64,000 nt of DNA from a virus: positions 1 to 64,000 of the IMG/VR virus record IMGVR_UViG_3300017963_000229; one strand, 5' to 3'. The notes under the pieces were generated by a model that was not told the origin of the DNA, searched no databases, and saw only the letters and a program-made list of their open reading frames with translations. The position numbers and the translations under genes are program-made. This document shows, piece after piece, positions 8,097 through 16,800 of this stretch; position 1 is the first letter of the stretch; every line of letters starts with the position of its first letter.

Positions 8097-8687
8097 TTAC
8101 TTTTTCTTTTTTCTCGTACTGCGTTTCTTTTTTTTCAAAAGAAAATAATTGCTTAAATCATTGCAAACTATGCAATGTTCATTGCCACAATGTTTTCCAT
8201 TATGACAACTACAATCACATTTCTCCATGTCTCCTTCATCTTGACATCCACAATTAGCACAATATTTTTTAAGCATCTCTGCCTTTATTCTCTCTTCTTC
8301 CTTTTTTAACTTGTCAACTTCTTCCTCAACCTTCTCAACTTGTTCTATGTCTTTACTCTTTTTCATCTCTTCCGGACTTATACCACTTAATAGCCCGTCT
8401 CTATTATATCCTTCTAACATTGACAAAATAAGATTCGAAAACATACAACAAGCATTTGCTGTACCTTCATTAAAATTTAACTCAGCCTCAAGTTTCCTTA
8501 TCTGCCTATTACACTCCACTCTTTGATTCTCAAATGCCTTTAATAATCGCCCCAACATATGATGCAATCCCCTTGGTGAAACCCCACTTTTTACTATTTC
8601 GAAAAACTCTGACTGTAAACGAACCAAATTATCATTATATGTTCCACCTCGCATTTGCGTCTGATATTGCTTATCAATTACTGCCAT
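8097..8687 (-). CDS. Coiled-coil protein with C-terminal cysteine cluster
   Basis: I start this at the ATG at 8687, with GGAG five bases upstream; a GTG two codons earlier is less likely. The 196 residues have a long helical core (about 20-140) including KVEEEVDKLKKEEERIKAEM, then CANCGCQDEGDMEKCDCSC, HNGKHCGNEHCIVC and a lysine-rich tail. Nine or more Cys and three His near residues 140-175 would bind one or two zinc ions. It overlaps the upstream zinc-ribbon gene by 14 bases. The mixture of coil and zinc cluster suggests a scaffold or assembly factor; the function is unknown. Confidence 0.5.
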   Translation of the reverse strand: MAVIDKQYQTQMRGGTYNDNLVRLQSEFFEIVKSGVSPRGLHHMLGRLLKAFENQRVECNRQIRKLEAELNFNEGTANACCMFSNLILSMLEGYNRDGLLSGISPEEMKKSKDIEQVEKVEEEVDKLKKEEERIKAEMLKKYCANCGCQDEGDMEKCDCSCHNGKHCGNEHCIVCNDLSNYFLLKKKKRSTRKKKK

Positions 8688-8988
8688 AAACACTCCGATT
8701 TTTTATCTTGTTAGCTATTTTATAAGCAACTCTAATACAATCTTCACAATAAATACCCCAAAACTCCCTTTTTAACTTCCTTCCACTCACCTTAAAAAAT
8801 CTCTTACACTTTGTGTAATGACCAGATTTACACATTCCGTCATGTGGATATTTGGAATTTTTTATTACCCCTTTACCATCACATTTTTGACAATTAGAAT
8901 TCTTCCTACCATAACAATCACATGTTGTAGTAGGAAGAATTTCACTTGATGTAAAACCAGTCTCTTCAATTAGTTCCTTACGTTTCAA
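8674..8988 (-). CDS. Zinc-ribbon / DnaJ-type cysteine protein
   Basis: This protein has 104 residues. The pattern CDCYGRKNSNCQKCDGKG at residues 23-40 is a DnaJ-like CxC...CxxCxGxG zinc repeat. Further cysteines follow (CKSGHYTKCKRFF, IYCEDCIRVA). The start is a TTG at 8988 preceded by AAGGTG. It overlaps the next cysteine-rich gene. A role in binding zinc and possibly folding or assembling virion proteins is inferred from the motif. Confidence 0.5.
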   Translation of the reverse strand: MKRKELIEETGFTSSEILPTTTCDCYGRKNSNCQKCDGKGVIKNSKYPHDGMCKSGHYTKCKRFFKVSGRKLKREFWGIYCEDCIRVAYKIANKIKNRSVYGSN

Positions 8989-8998
8989 TCAACACCTT

Positions 8999-10942
8999 TT
9001 ACTGAAGAACAAAATAATCTATTGGAGAATATGCATTTATGTTTTCATACGGCGTAATTTGAGTTGTTGATGTTTCTTCATATCTATCAGTTCTTAAATC
9101 ATCTCCAGGATGCCATAAAACCCCACGAACAAATAACCATAAGTTAGCCCCGTTGTCAGTGCCATCAAGAGTATATGTGCCGCTTGGTAAAGAATGAGCT
9201 ACATCTTTAGATACCGCCGATGCTGGCCTTTCAATCGTCCGTGTTACAGAAGACGCCGATATAGCATTAGCAAGATTTTGTAACGAGGTAGCAATTGTCT
9301 CTCCATCATTTAAAACCGTACCAGAATAACTCCTATCACCAATTTCAGCATTAAAAGTATTGACTATTTCTTCCAAAGTAGTATCAGCCGCATTCGAAAG
9401 ATCACTAAATATATATTCGCCACCAGTATTAGTTAATGTCGGCGTGGTGTCCCCGTCTGCAGCACCAACAAATTCTCTCAACTGAGAAATATCTTCAGTT
9501 AATTTAGCATCTGCTTGAATACCGCCAATCAATGTTGTTCTAAATGCTGCGTCTGGTAATTCGTCAAAACGATAACGATCTGCATTATAAAAGTCCCACG
9601 TCCCAGGATGTCTTGACACTTGCCATTTTATCGATCCGCTATTTCCATCTGTAGCAAAATTAGAACCATCTACCGTTACCGCCGTAGCAGAAGTTACAGC
9701 AGTAATTTGAGCATGTCGTTGATTACCATCTACCGCACAGCCATAAATTGTTAGATACCGTCCTATATCTTGCTCTGTCATTCCAGAAAGACCAGTAACG
9801 TTTGTAGAGGAATCTGTAACGCTGGCCGCCGATCCGCTTCGTCCAGAGATGGGTTCTAATTCCTCTTCTGTCGCCGATCCATTATTTGTTCCATAAATCA
9901 ATTGAGCAAAAAACCGGGCCCCCTCATTGGTAGCAGTTTTATTGGGATCTTTTTCATCGCCATACGATCTAGCATAAAGTTCATTCCCAGCCTCATCCAC
10001 GGGACGTCCACCCGTAGTTGTATCGATAACTTCAACAAATGTTGAATTATAATTTGTAACATCTTCACCACCTGAATCAGCAATAGGAATACCTCTTCTA
10101 TCAACCGTATCAGCATATCCTCTTGTTGATAAAATACCTTTTAAATCAGATTCCAACTTCCAAGAAATTGAACCTTCTGCAGTAGCCGAACTAAGACCAT
10201 CCAACTCAAGAGTATTACCATCTGTAACAGCCTCAATCCGATATGTTCCATCTGCATCAGTAGAACCAGAAATAGTAATAAAACTATCTAAATCACCCGA
10301 CACAAAATGCATATCGGTAAATTCAGCAGTTTCATCTCCAATCGCTAACGTTAAATCAGATCCACTAATTGTTGGCCTTAAGCTAACTCCAGATTGCTTT
10401 GCAGAAATATCAATTGTTTTCGCATCAAGAGTTTTACCAGCTAAATTAGTCAAATTAGCGTCAACATCAGTCCCAACAGCTGAAGGACGTTCATAGGTAG
10501 GAATCGCATCGTAATAATTAGTAGTTCCTTTTACTAACCTACGATCCGTCCGGATAAGATTCATCTCAGTTTCTAAACTATATGGATCGTTAATAACATA
10601 ATCGCCACCAAATACCTCATCGACACCAGACGAATTATAATACGTTAACGTTGTCCCTGACGGAACCGACTGAATCATAAAAGTTCCATCATTGCCGCCA
10701 GACGTAGCACTTGAAATAGTAATAAACTTACCCATATAATCGCTAGTCCAGGTCGCCCCTCCAATAGTTAACGTAACTACACCACTATCCTCATTAAAAT
10801 TGTCGGTTGTGCCATTACCAGATCCTGATTCTTGCTGTTCACCCCTTGAATTTGGCTCGTCAGCAAGAGTCTTAGTCTGATCATAATTGATACTACCTTG
10901 AATATCATTTAATTGTTCTAATTTACCAGTTGCAACAGGCAT
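8999..10942 (-). CDS. Large modular virion surface protein
   Basis: This protein has 647 residues. The start at 10942 has GGAGG eight bases upstream. It contains at least three copies of an Ig-like or beta-roll unit reading GTxxI.AV/SV..GTTL (for example FMIQSVPSGTTLTYYN). The block GNGTTDNFNEDSGVVTLTIG to FGGDYVINDP near residues 42-118 is paralogous to part of the protein at 45745-48315, so the two structural proteins share a domain. The C-terminus (LFVRGVLWHPGDDLRTDRYE) is a beta-rich tail. Likely a tail or baseplate surface protein; no enzyme motif. Confidence 0.6.
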   Translation of the reverse strand: MPVATGKLEQLNDIQGSINYDQTKTLADEPNSRGEQQESGSGNGTTDNFNEDSGVVTLTIGGATWTSDYMGKFITISSATSGGNDGTFMIQSVPSGTTLTYYNSSGVDEVFGGDYVINDPYSLETEMNLIRTDRRLVKGTTNYYDAIPTYERPSAVGTDVDANLTNLAGKTLDAKTIDISAKQSGVSLRPTISGSDLTLAIGDETAEFTDMHFVSGDLDSFITISGSTDADGTYRIEAVTDGNTLELDGLSSATAEGSISWKLESDLKGILSTRGYADTVDRRGIPIADSGGEDVTNYNSTFVEVIDTTTGGRPVDEAGNELYARSYGDEKDPNKTATNEGARFFAQLIYGTNNGSATEEELEPISGRSGSAASVTDSSTNVTGLSGMTEQDIGRYLTIYGCAVDGNQRHAQITAVTSATAVTVDGSNFATDGNSGSIKWQVSRHPGTWDFYNADRYRFDELPDAAFRTTLIGGIQADAKLTEDISQLREFVGAADGDTTPTLTNTGGEYIFSDLSNAADTTLEEIVNTFNAEIGDRSYSGTVLNDGETIATSLQNLANAISASSVTRTIERPASAVSKDVAHSLPSGTYTLDGTDNGANLWLFVRGVLWHPGDDLRTDRYEETSTTQITPYENINAYSPIDYFVLQ

Positions 10943-10971
10943 ATATTTTACCTCCGTTTATAAATAAAATA

Positions 10972-11268
10972 TTAAAATCTAATAAAATCTGCCACCAAAA
11001 CAGCCGTGCTTTGAGGGGCAAATGCTATAATTGTTATCAAATCATAGCCATCACCTGGAACACTCTCATAGGCTTGAAATTCACTCTGATGCATTCTCCT
11101 ACCATTATGATAAAGCTTTAGAATAGTCTTTGGAGGATCAATAACCGCTGGCTCCGGTAAAGTAAAAGCACGATTCACTCCATTATATGTGCCAGAAAGT
11201 GGAATCCCCTCTCTATTTTTACTAGAATATCCCTTTTTATTAATAACAAGCGGGGAAGTAGTGCGCAT
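10972..11268 (-). CDS. Small virion protein, tail-fibre tip type
   Basis: This protein has 98 residues: GIPLSGTYNGVNRAFTLPEP followed by KTILKLYHNGRRMHQSEFQA, then DLITIIAFAPQSTAVLVADF. The layout resembles the small repeat modules within the fibre protein at 28750-31620 (VDGVRMKYK, LNGLEARHVAG), which encode a strand, a name-like NG(L/R) turn and a closing strand. It is therefore probably a free-standing fibre or baseplate module. The ribosome site is weak. Confidence 0.5.
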   Translation of the reverse strand: MRTTSPLVINKKGYSSKNREGIPLSGTYNGVNRAFTLPEPAVIDPPKTILKLYHNGRRMHQSEFQAYESVPGDGYDLITIIAFAPQSTAVLVADFIRF

Positions 11269-11277
11269 ATCATTCTA

Positions 11278-11583
11278 TCACTTATTAAATTCATTGGTCA
11301 AAAAAGCGGCTAATTTTTTAAGTCTTTCCGAATTATCATCAACTTTTTTTATATCTTCAAGCTCGTTAATTTTTTCATTAGTATCAGCTCTTATCTTGCT
11401 TACTTCTATATCAAAATTTACTTGTTCTCTTGATATCTTTTCCGAAATATTATTTATTGCTTCATTTTTTTTCTTATTTAAAAAAATGACTACAACGGCA
11501 AAAATAATTCCTCCAAAAACCAACCACGCATATTTCTTAACAAGATAAAATACCGCTTTAAATGAAAATAAAAACTTTTTCAT
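11278..11583 (-). CDS. Single-pass membrane protein with coiled coil, i-spanin-like
   Basis: This protein has 101 residues. A hydrophobic segment spans about 18-35 (YAWLVFGGIIFAVVVIFL) and the remainder is a charged coiled coil to the end. This is the architecture of inner-membrane spanins and of phage holin accessory proteins. Its start overlaps the stop of the upstream signal-peptide protein as ATGA, so the two are coupled. A lysis role is inferred; no outer-membrane lipoprotein partner (lipobox) was found nearby. Confidence 0.5.
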   Translation of the reverse strand: MKKFLFSFKAVFYLVKKYAWLVFGGIIFAVVVIFLNKKKNEAINNISEKISREQVNFDIEVSKIRADTNEKINELEDIKKVDDNSERLKKLAAFLTNEFNK

Positions 11584-12011
11584 TTTTTATCTCTTATAGA
11601 AGGCAATATTTTTGTAATCTCATGAATAGCCATTGACATCGGACCAGATAAAGCTAAAACAAATGAATCCCACCATGAAACCCCTAAAGCCATATTTGAA
11701 ACAAAAAATGTTCCTACCCCTAATAACAGCGTTATGATCTTAATTATATTTTTACCCTTGTTAGATTTAAACCACACAGAACTAAACTTTAGAAAAGATA
11801 TTAAAAACTTAAACACTACAGCAAGTAGAGACATTAACGCAATTAATTTTCCAGAATTAGCACTAACATTCTCATGTCCCTTCACTGTATCTATAACATC
11901 GCCCAGTTCTCCTACAACATCCCCTAAAGTTGTTATTCCTGCATCAAATTCAGCAAATACATTTCCAGAAAAAATTAAACATAACAACATTATTAAAATT
12001 GTAAAACGCAT
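11580..12011 (-). CDS. Exported multi-pass membrane protein, holin-like
   Basis: This protein has 143 residues. Residues 1-20 form a signal peptide (MRFTILIMLLCLIFSGNVFA) with a likely cut before Glu21. Further hydrophobic segments lie at about 56-76, 89-110 and 113-131. The start at 12011 has AAAGGAGG seven bases upstream, one of the strongest ribosome sites in the window. With the coupled spanin-like gene it forms a plausible lysis pair, in which this would be the pore former. Other membrane functions, such as superinfection exclusion, cannot be excluded. Confidence 0.5.
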   Translation of the reverse strand: MRFTILIMLLCLIFSGNVFAEFDAGITTLGDVVGELGDVIDTVKGHENVSANSGKLIALMSLLAVVFKFLISFLKFSSVWFKSNKGKNIIKIITLLLGVGTFFVSNMALGVSWWDSFVLALSGPMSMAIHEITKILPSIRDKK

Positions 12012-12049
12012 TTTCTAACCTCCTTTAGGGTTAAAGATTTATCTAATTT

Positions 12050-12244
12050 TTAGTCTATTAAAAGTCTGGGCTTGCTAGGCCTAGTCTCCTTGATTGCCTC
12101 TTTTCTTTTTATATGCCCTTCTAAGGCATCTGCTACAACTTGTACAACCGTTTTATTCTCATTATTAGCTATTTTCCTTAATACATCATAAAATGAATCA
12201 GGAATTATCACGTTATTCAAAAAGCCGATTTTTTCTTCACTCAT
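12050..12244 (-). CDS. Small DNA-binding-like protein, ribbon-helix-helix type
   Basis: This protein has 64 residues: NNVIIPDSFYDVLRKIANNE then KTVVQVVADALEGHIKRKEA. A short strand followed by two helices of about 12 residues fits a CopG/Arc-like ribbon-helix-helix. The C-terminal tail is basic (KPRLLID). The start follows AGGAAG. If it binds DNA it could regulate the late genes, but its place inside a structural operon also allows another role. Confidence 0.45.
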   Translation of the reverse strand: MSEEKIGFLNNVIIPDSFYDVLRKIANNENKTVVQVVADALEGHIKRKEAIKETRPSKPRLLID

Positions 12245-12266
12245 TTTTTTTACTTCCTATTTTTTT

Positions 12267-13013
12267 TTACAATAAACCTTTTTGCTTTTGTATCGGAGCA
12301 ACAGTGTAGCTTTCAGCTATCGTTCTCCAATGTCCTCGCCCATAAAACTTTACCCCTTTTTCAGGAACTTGAGCAACCTCGTTAAAAGCCAAATCCACAC
12401 TTGCCAATCTTGGAGTACCAGAAGGGAAAAAAGCCATCCAATTTATACTTACTTGAACCAATATACAATAAATAATTTCCTTATCAGCCGCAGATAGTTT
12501 AACATTGGGAACATATAATTTTAATACTCGTGGCGGATAGTATACATTATTTTTATAAGCAGGATACAACAAAGACCTTAACCATGCTATCGCTGCATTT
12601 ATATCTACATTATGTTTATCTTGTTGTATACCACCACCACCTAAAAAACTTTTCGCCGCAGATTTTACCTTCTCCCAATTGCTAACACCCCCACCTCCGC
12701 CTTTGCCTGTTATCTCTCCATCCTCATCTCTACTAAAATAAACTGTAAATGAAATCGGCCTCTCACCTAATGAGATAAATTGATATAATGGCAATGAAGC
12801 CCCAGGGATTTCATTCGCCGCCCAATTAGCTGATTGAGATTCATTAATACCATCGGGCCAATATTGAAATGCGCGTGGTTTTTCTGCCTTAAGCCGAGGA
12901 TCGTCATCACCAGCATTCTTATTAGGAATTGGCTCAATATACATATTGGCCAGCTTCTGATTAAAAACCTCTTTAGCAAGCTCAGATGATAATTTTCCAG
13001 GAGAAGCCGGCAT
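12267..13013 (-). CDS. Contractile injection system tube-like / baseplate adaptor protein
   Basis: This protein has 248 residues. It reads RAFQYWPDGINESQSANWAA then LPLYQFISLGERPISFTVYF, later YYPPRVLKLYVPNVKL and INWMAFFPSGTPRLASVDLA. The pattern F..P..I..S..ANW, L.F.L.F/Y..D, PP...L, I.W..F...G.P..A.V.L.F is typical of the CIS_tube / Afp7-PVC7-type tail-tube initiator or LysM-adaptor proteins that join tube to hub. It stands well away from the main hub genes (60-63 kb), between small coiled-coil proteins and beta-helix fibres. The start at 13013 follows GAGG. Confidence 0.55.
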   Translation of the reverse strand: MPASPGKLSSELAKEVFNQKLANMYIEPIPNKNAGDDDPRLKAEKPRAFQYWPDGINESQSANWAANEIPGASLPLYQFISLGERPISFTVYFSRDEDGEITGKGGGGGVSNWEKVKSAAKSFLGGGGIQQDKHNVDINAAIAWLRSLLYPAYKNNVYYPPRVLKLYVPNVKLSAADKEIIYCILVQVSINWMAFFPSGTPRLASVDLAFNEVAQVPEKGVKFYGRGHWRTIAESYTVAPIQKQKGLL

Positions 13014-13016
13014 TGA

Positions 13017-13400
13017 TTAAACCCTCGCATTATTTAAAGTAATATTAATACCTAATATCATAACTTGATCTTTATCATCTTTCATTAAACGCTTTATCAT
13101 TCCAGACACATCTGGATCTCGATCATTTTTTAATTGCATCAATTTACCCTGAGATAAACTAAATTTCTTAGATAAAGCCTTCTTTCTCTTTTCTGCAATT
13201 GATACCGCATCCTTGATAATTTTTATACTTAATTTACCCTCATCGATTGATCCAGTTTCAGCATTAATATAAACATTTCGTACTATAACCCCATCCGTAG
13301 CCCCAAATTCACAAACAGTATTACCATTAATAATAACCTGACCATTTGCTTTTATACTTGTATCAGCTTTAACAATATCAATATGAACTGTTTTAGTCAT
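13017..13400 (-). CDS. Unrecognised protein with Lys-rich C-terminal half
   Basis: This protein has 127 residues. The N-terminal 55 residues are beta-rich (KANGQVIINGNTVCEFGATD), the rest helical and basic (RKKALSKKFSLSQGKLMQLK). Its ATG overlaps the upstream stop by four bases, and three bases separate it from the tube-like gene, so the three genes 12267-13792 look like one functional block. No family recognised; a baseplate or tube assembly partner of the tube-like protein is possible. Confidence 0.45.
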   Translation of the reverse strand: MTKTVHIDIVKADTSIKANGQVIINGNTVCEFGATDGVIVRNVYINAETGSIDEGKLSIKIIKDAVSIAEKRKKALSKKFSLSQGKLMQLKNDRDPDVSGMIKRLMKDDKDQVMILGINITLNNARV

Positions 13401-13792
13401 TTAAAAAATCCTTTATAAGATGATGATAATAATGATGTATTAAAAGGACCAGCATGTCCAATAGATGACCCGTGTTGCTCTGTTATGGATCGGAATTGTT
13501 TCATCCTCTCATTGTCAGCTTTTTTGCAGCCTTCCCTTATTTTATTAATAATATCACATTCCTTCGAGTTCTCTATTGCCATTACTTCTAATTCATCAAG
13601 TGCTCCATCCGCCTTGTTCAACTCAACAAATAAAGCACTCCATTCTCCAAAACACTTATTAATCCTATCAACAATAACATTCCTCTCTTTTAATTTTAGC
13701 TTTATTTTATCTATAATTTTACCTAAATCGCCATCTAAATTACTTTTTATTAATTCCTCAATTCCTGGCAATATCCTTCTTTTTATTTCCAT
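13397..13792 (-). CDS. Helical protein, possibly tail assembly chaperone-like
   Basis: This protein has 131 residues, predicted almost entirely helical, with heptad-like stretches (GKIIDKIKLKLKERNVIVDR, ELNKADGALDELEVM) and a C-terminus HGSSIGHAGPFNTSLLSS. It ends in ATGA overlap with the gene that follows it. I do not recognise a family. Its place next to a tube-like protein would suit an assembly protein. Function unproven. Confidence 0.4.
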   Translation of the reverse strand: MEIKRRILPGIEELIKSNLDGDLGKIIDKIKLKLKERNVIVDRINKCFGEWSALFVELNKADGALDELEVMAIENSKECDIINKIREGCKKADNERMKQFRSITEQHGSSIGHAGPFNTSLLSSSYKGFFK

Positions 13793-13806
13793 TATATCTC
13801 CTAAAA

Positions 13807-16800
13807 TTAAACATCAATATTGTCAGCAACAACTTTATTCGCCCCCGCCACGGCATCTGTACTCACCCCGCCAAAATTATTCCCCAGCACTACAAAAGCC
13901 GTAGAAGCACCAACCTTTATTCCCAGCGTACTACCCGTTGTTTGATTTCCTATAATAATTGATCTATTACCGGACACTTCCATCCCGGCTCCTGTACCAC
14001 TATACCCTGTCACATTATTTCCATTAACAACCGCCTCAGCACCAGCAACATAAATTGCCGAATTAGCGGCGCCAGCCTTAGATGTATCTCTAACAAAATT
14101 ACTATTCACAATAGGATTTAATCCCGAATTAAAAATACCTTCACTTTGACTTCCTTCCACATCGTTAGCTGAAATATTCCAACCCATCGCAGACTCAACA
14201 TATATGCATTGATCTCCACCTTGAACAATATTGCCTGATATTGTTCCATAATGAGAAGATGGAGAAGCCGGAACATAAATCCCCTTCGATCCACTAGGAA
14301 TCGTTATTCTGTTACAACAAATTTCCGTCCTTCCATGCTTGGCAATGATACCATTAAATCCACCTATCCCAACAACTGACAAAGTGTTTCCATATACTGA
14401 ACTGTTTGCCCCACTCTCAACACTGTTACCATCTGATATAACATAATTGCCGTTTATCATCGCTCTATACCGCTCTGCGGCAATGCCAGTTATAAATCCA
14501 TTGATTTTATTACCTATAATTATCGCATTAGACGAAGTTCCACTATCAGTCAATAACTGCAATCCAGTTGCACTGGCCGCTCCCGATCTATAAATTTGAT
14601 TATTAACAATTATTAAAAATGCCGGACACGTTGCCGATACTCCAAAACCATCAGAAGTTAAAGCAGGATCCACTATAATAATATTTTCTGAAAAAGTTAC
14701 CACTGGCGTACCTGAAGTACTGGAATTGTAGTACGCCTCTAACCCAGGCTCATGTATTTCATTTTTAGCAAAAACAGGATAATGACATCCTTCATCAATA
14801 ATTCCATACCCGGAAGAACCATCAATATAATTTTCAGTAACTGTCGCATATTCAACAAAGCTTACTGGCGCATCCTCCACCCTAATTCCATTAACTCCGC
14901 CATAAACCGCATTCTGAGTAACAATACATGCATTAGCACTTATGTGAATACCATTTACGCCTGAGTTAAAAACCGAATTACCAATCACCTTACATCTTAA
15001 ATCACTAAGAGCGATTCCATCTGTGGTTGCCCCGGTTAGATAACAAGAACATACTACCGAATCAACCCCGTCAAGCTCAACTAAAGTATCTCCCCCATTA
15101 CACCAACATTTAGATACGTAACAACGATCTCCAATAATAATTGCATGCGTTCCAGAATCTTCTACTCGAACATTTTCAATAACTCCATTGCTTCCTAGTT
15201 GAATCCCTTTACCATTGGCCGCATGATCAAAGCCAGACACATAACAATTATTCACATATCCGTATGTCCCAGAAAGATAAATTGCCGTATATCCTTCTGA
15301 TGCCGTATTATTGATAAAATAACCTTTCTCGACAGTACATCTTGTTCCGCTTAACTCTACTCCATTGAGTTGATTTATAAATCGACAATCACGAACTATT
15401 ACATCATTTCCAGAACCAAGAATAGAATAACCTAAATTGCCAGCTCCCCCGTTATCAAAAAAACATCCTTCAATTTTAGTGTTATGCCCTGGATCTTTAA
15501 TCGCCGCCTTGGTAGACGCCGCCACCCCGCCATATTCGAACTTTAAATTCTTAAATAATAATCCTTCGGCACTAGTACAGACAATTGCATCGTCGGCAAA
15601 AGTCCAACTAATCTTTGGAACATCTGCAGATCCAACATCTAAAATAAACCCTTCAATACTAACCCTTGCAATGCCTGTATATCCGCTGTCATTTAATAAT
15701 ACCTGTTCAGCTAATATAACATCTCCTAATAATTTAATCCTAACATTTAAAACATCCAATCCAGAATGATTAACTAGAGCACCCGCATAAGCAATAGCCT
15801 GATTTAAACATCCTGAACCAGAAAAATCAGCACTTCCGCTGTCAGATACTGTTATTTCCAAGTTCTTAATTCTATTTTTAACTACCCTTACTAAATCCCA
15901 CCCCGCATCAAATTGACTTGTTCCTGAATTATAATAAAAGAAAGCTAAAATATATTGATTCTCTGTCAGGGTAGTTGTAGCCGCAACGTTGGAAATAATT
16001 CCTGTTGTTCCATCTAAAACTAAAAATGCGTTAGCATTAACAATAGTAACAGAAAATGCTCCAGCCCCAATTTCTAAATATCTTCCATCCGCCAATGATA
16101 CCTTTATAGATGAAGCCCATTCAATCTCTTGTCCAGGATCATCAAAAGTAAAACCACCATGTTCTATTATTTGAACACCTAAAACACTCCCTACTGTAGT
16201 CCCTATTCCAGTAATTTTTGATAATGCCACTGAATCTTTTGATGGTTGATTACTAACAAACGCCCCCGCGCCAACTCCTGTATAATAACTCTTCTCGCCA
16301 AACCAAACCTGAACATCTCCAGTGTATGACGTATCGCTAGTCTCTGAAAAATCTAAATAAATCCATGAATCATCATGGAATCCATCCGTATCTGTATCAG
16401 ACGATGGATCCAACTCAGTATCGTCGGCGGACCTTTTAATCATGTCTATATATATAGGGCCACCGTCCGTCCCAGTTAAAATATCAATCCCATCGCTATC
16501 CAACAATCTAAAATGCTTTTCTTTTACTAGTTGAGTATCTGTTCCTGTCTTGCCAAAATAAGCCTCTCGATCTAACTGCAATTTAATTGCACCAGCTAGG
16601 GTTTTAGTAACCCGCTTCGGCTCTGCAATGTATTTAGGTGGCAAAATTCCTCTGTGTAGTCCGGTAGCCACAGGAGCTGGAAGAGCCGGAGCCGCGCCCT
16701 TGACAAATGCTCCCGGATCAAAGGCCATATAATAGCTACTCTTCGCATACCAGATTTTTAAATTACCAGTAAAACTGACATCGGTGGTTTCTGAAAAGTC

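Noticed and set aside
9898-10116. 72-residue minus-strand frame inside 8999-10942
   Set aside because: Out-of-frame shadow of the virion protein; Leu-rich composition typical of an overlapping frame.
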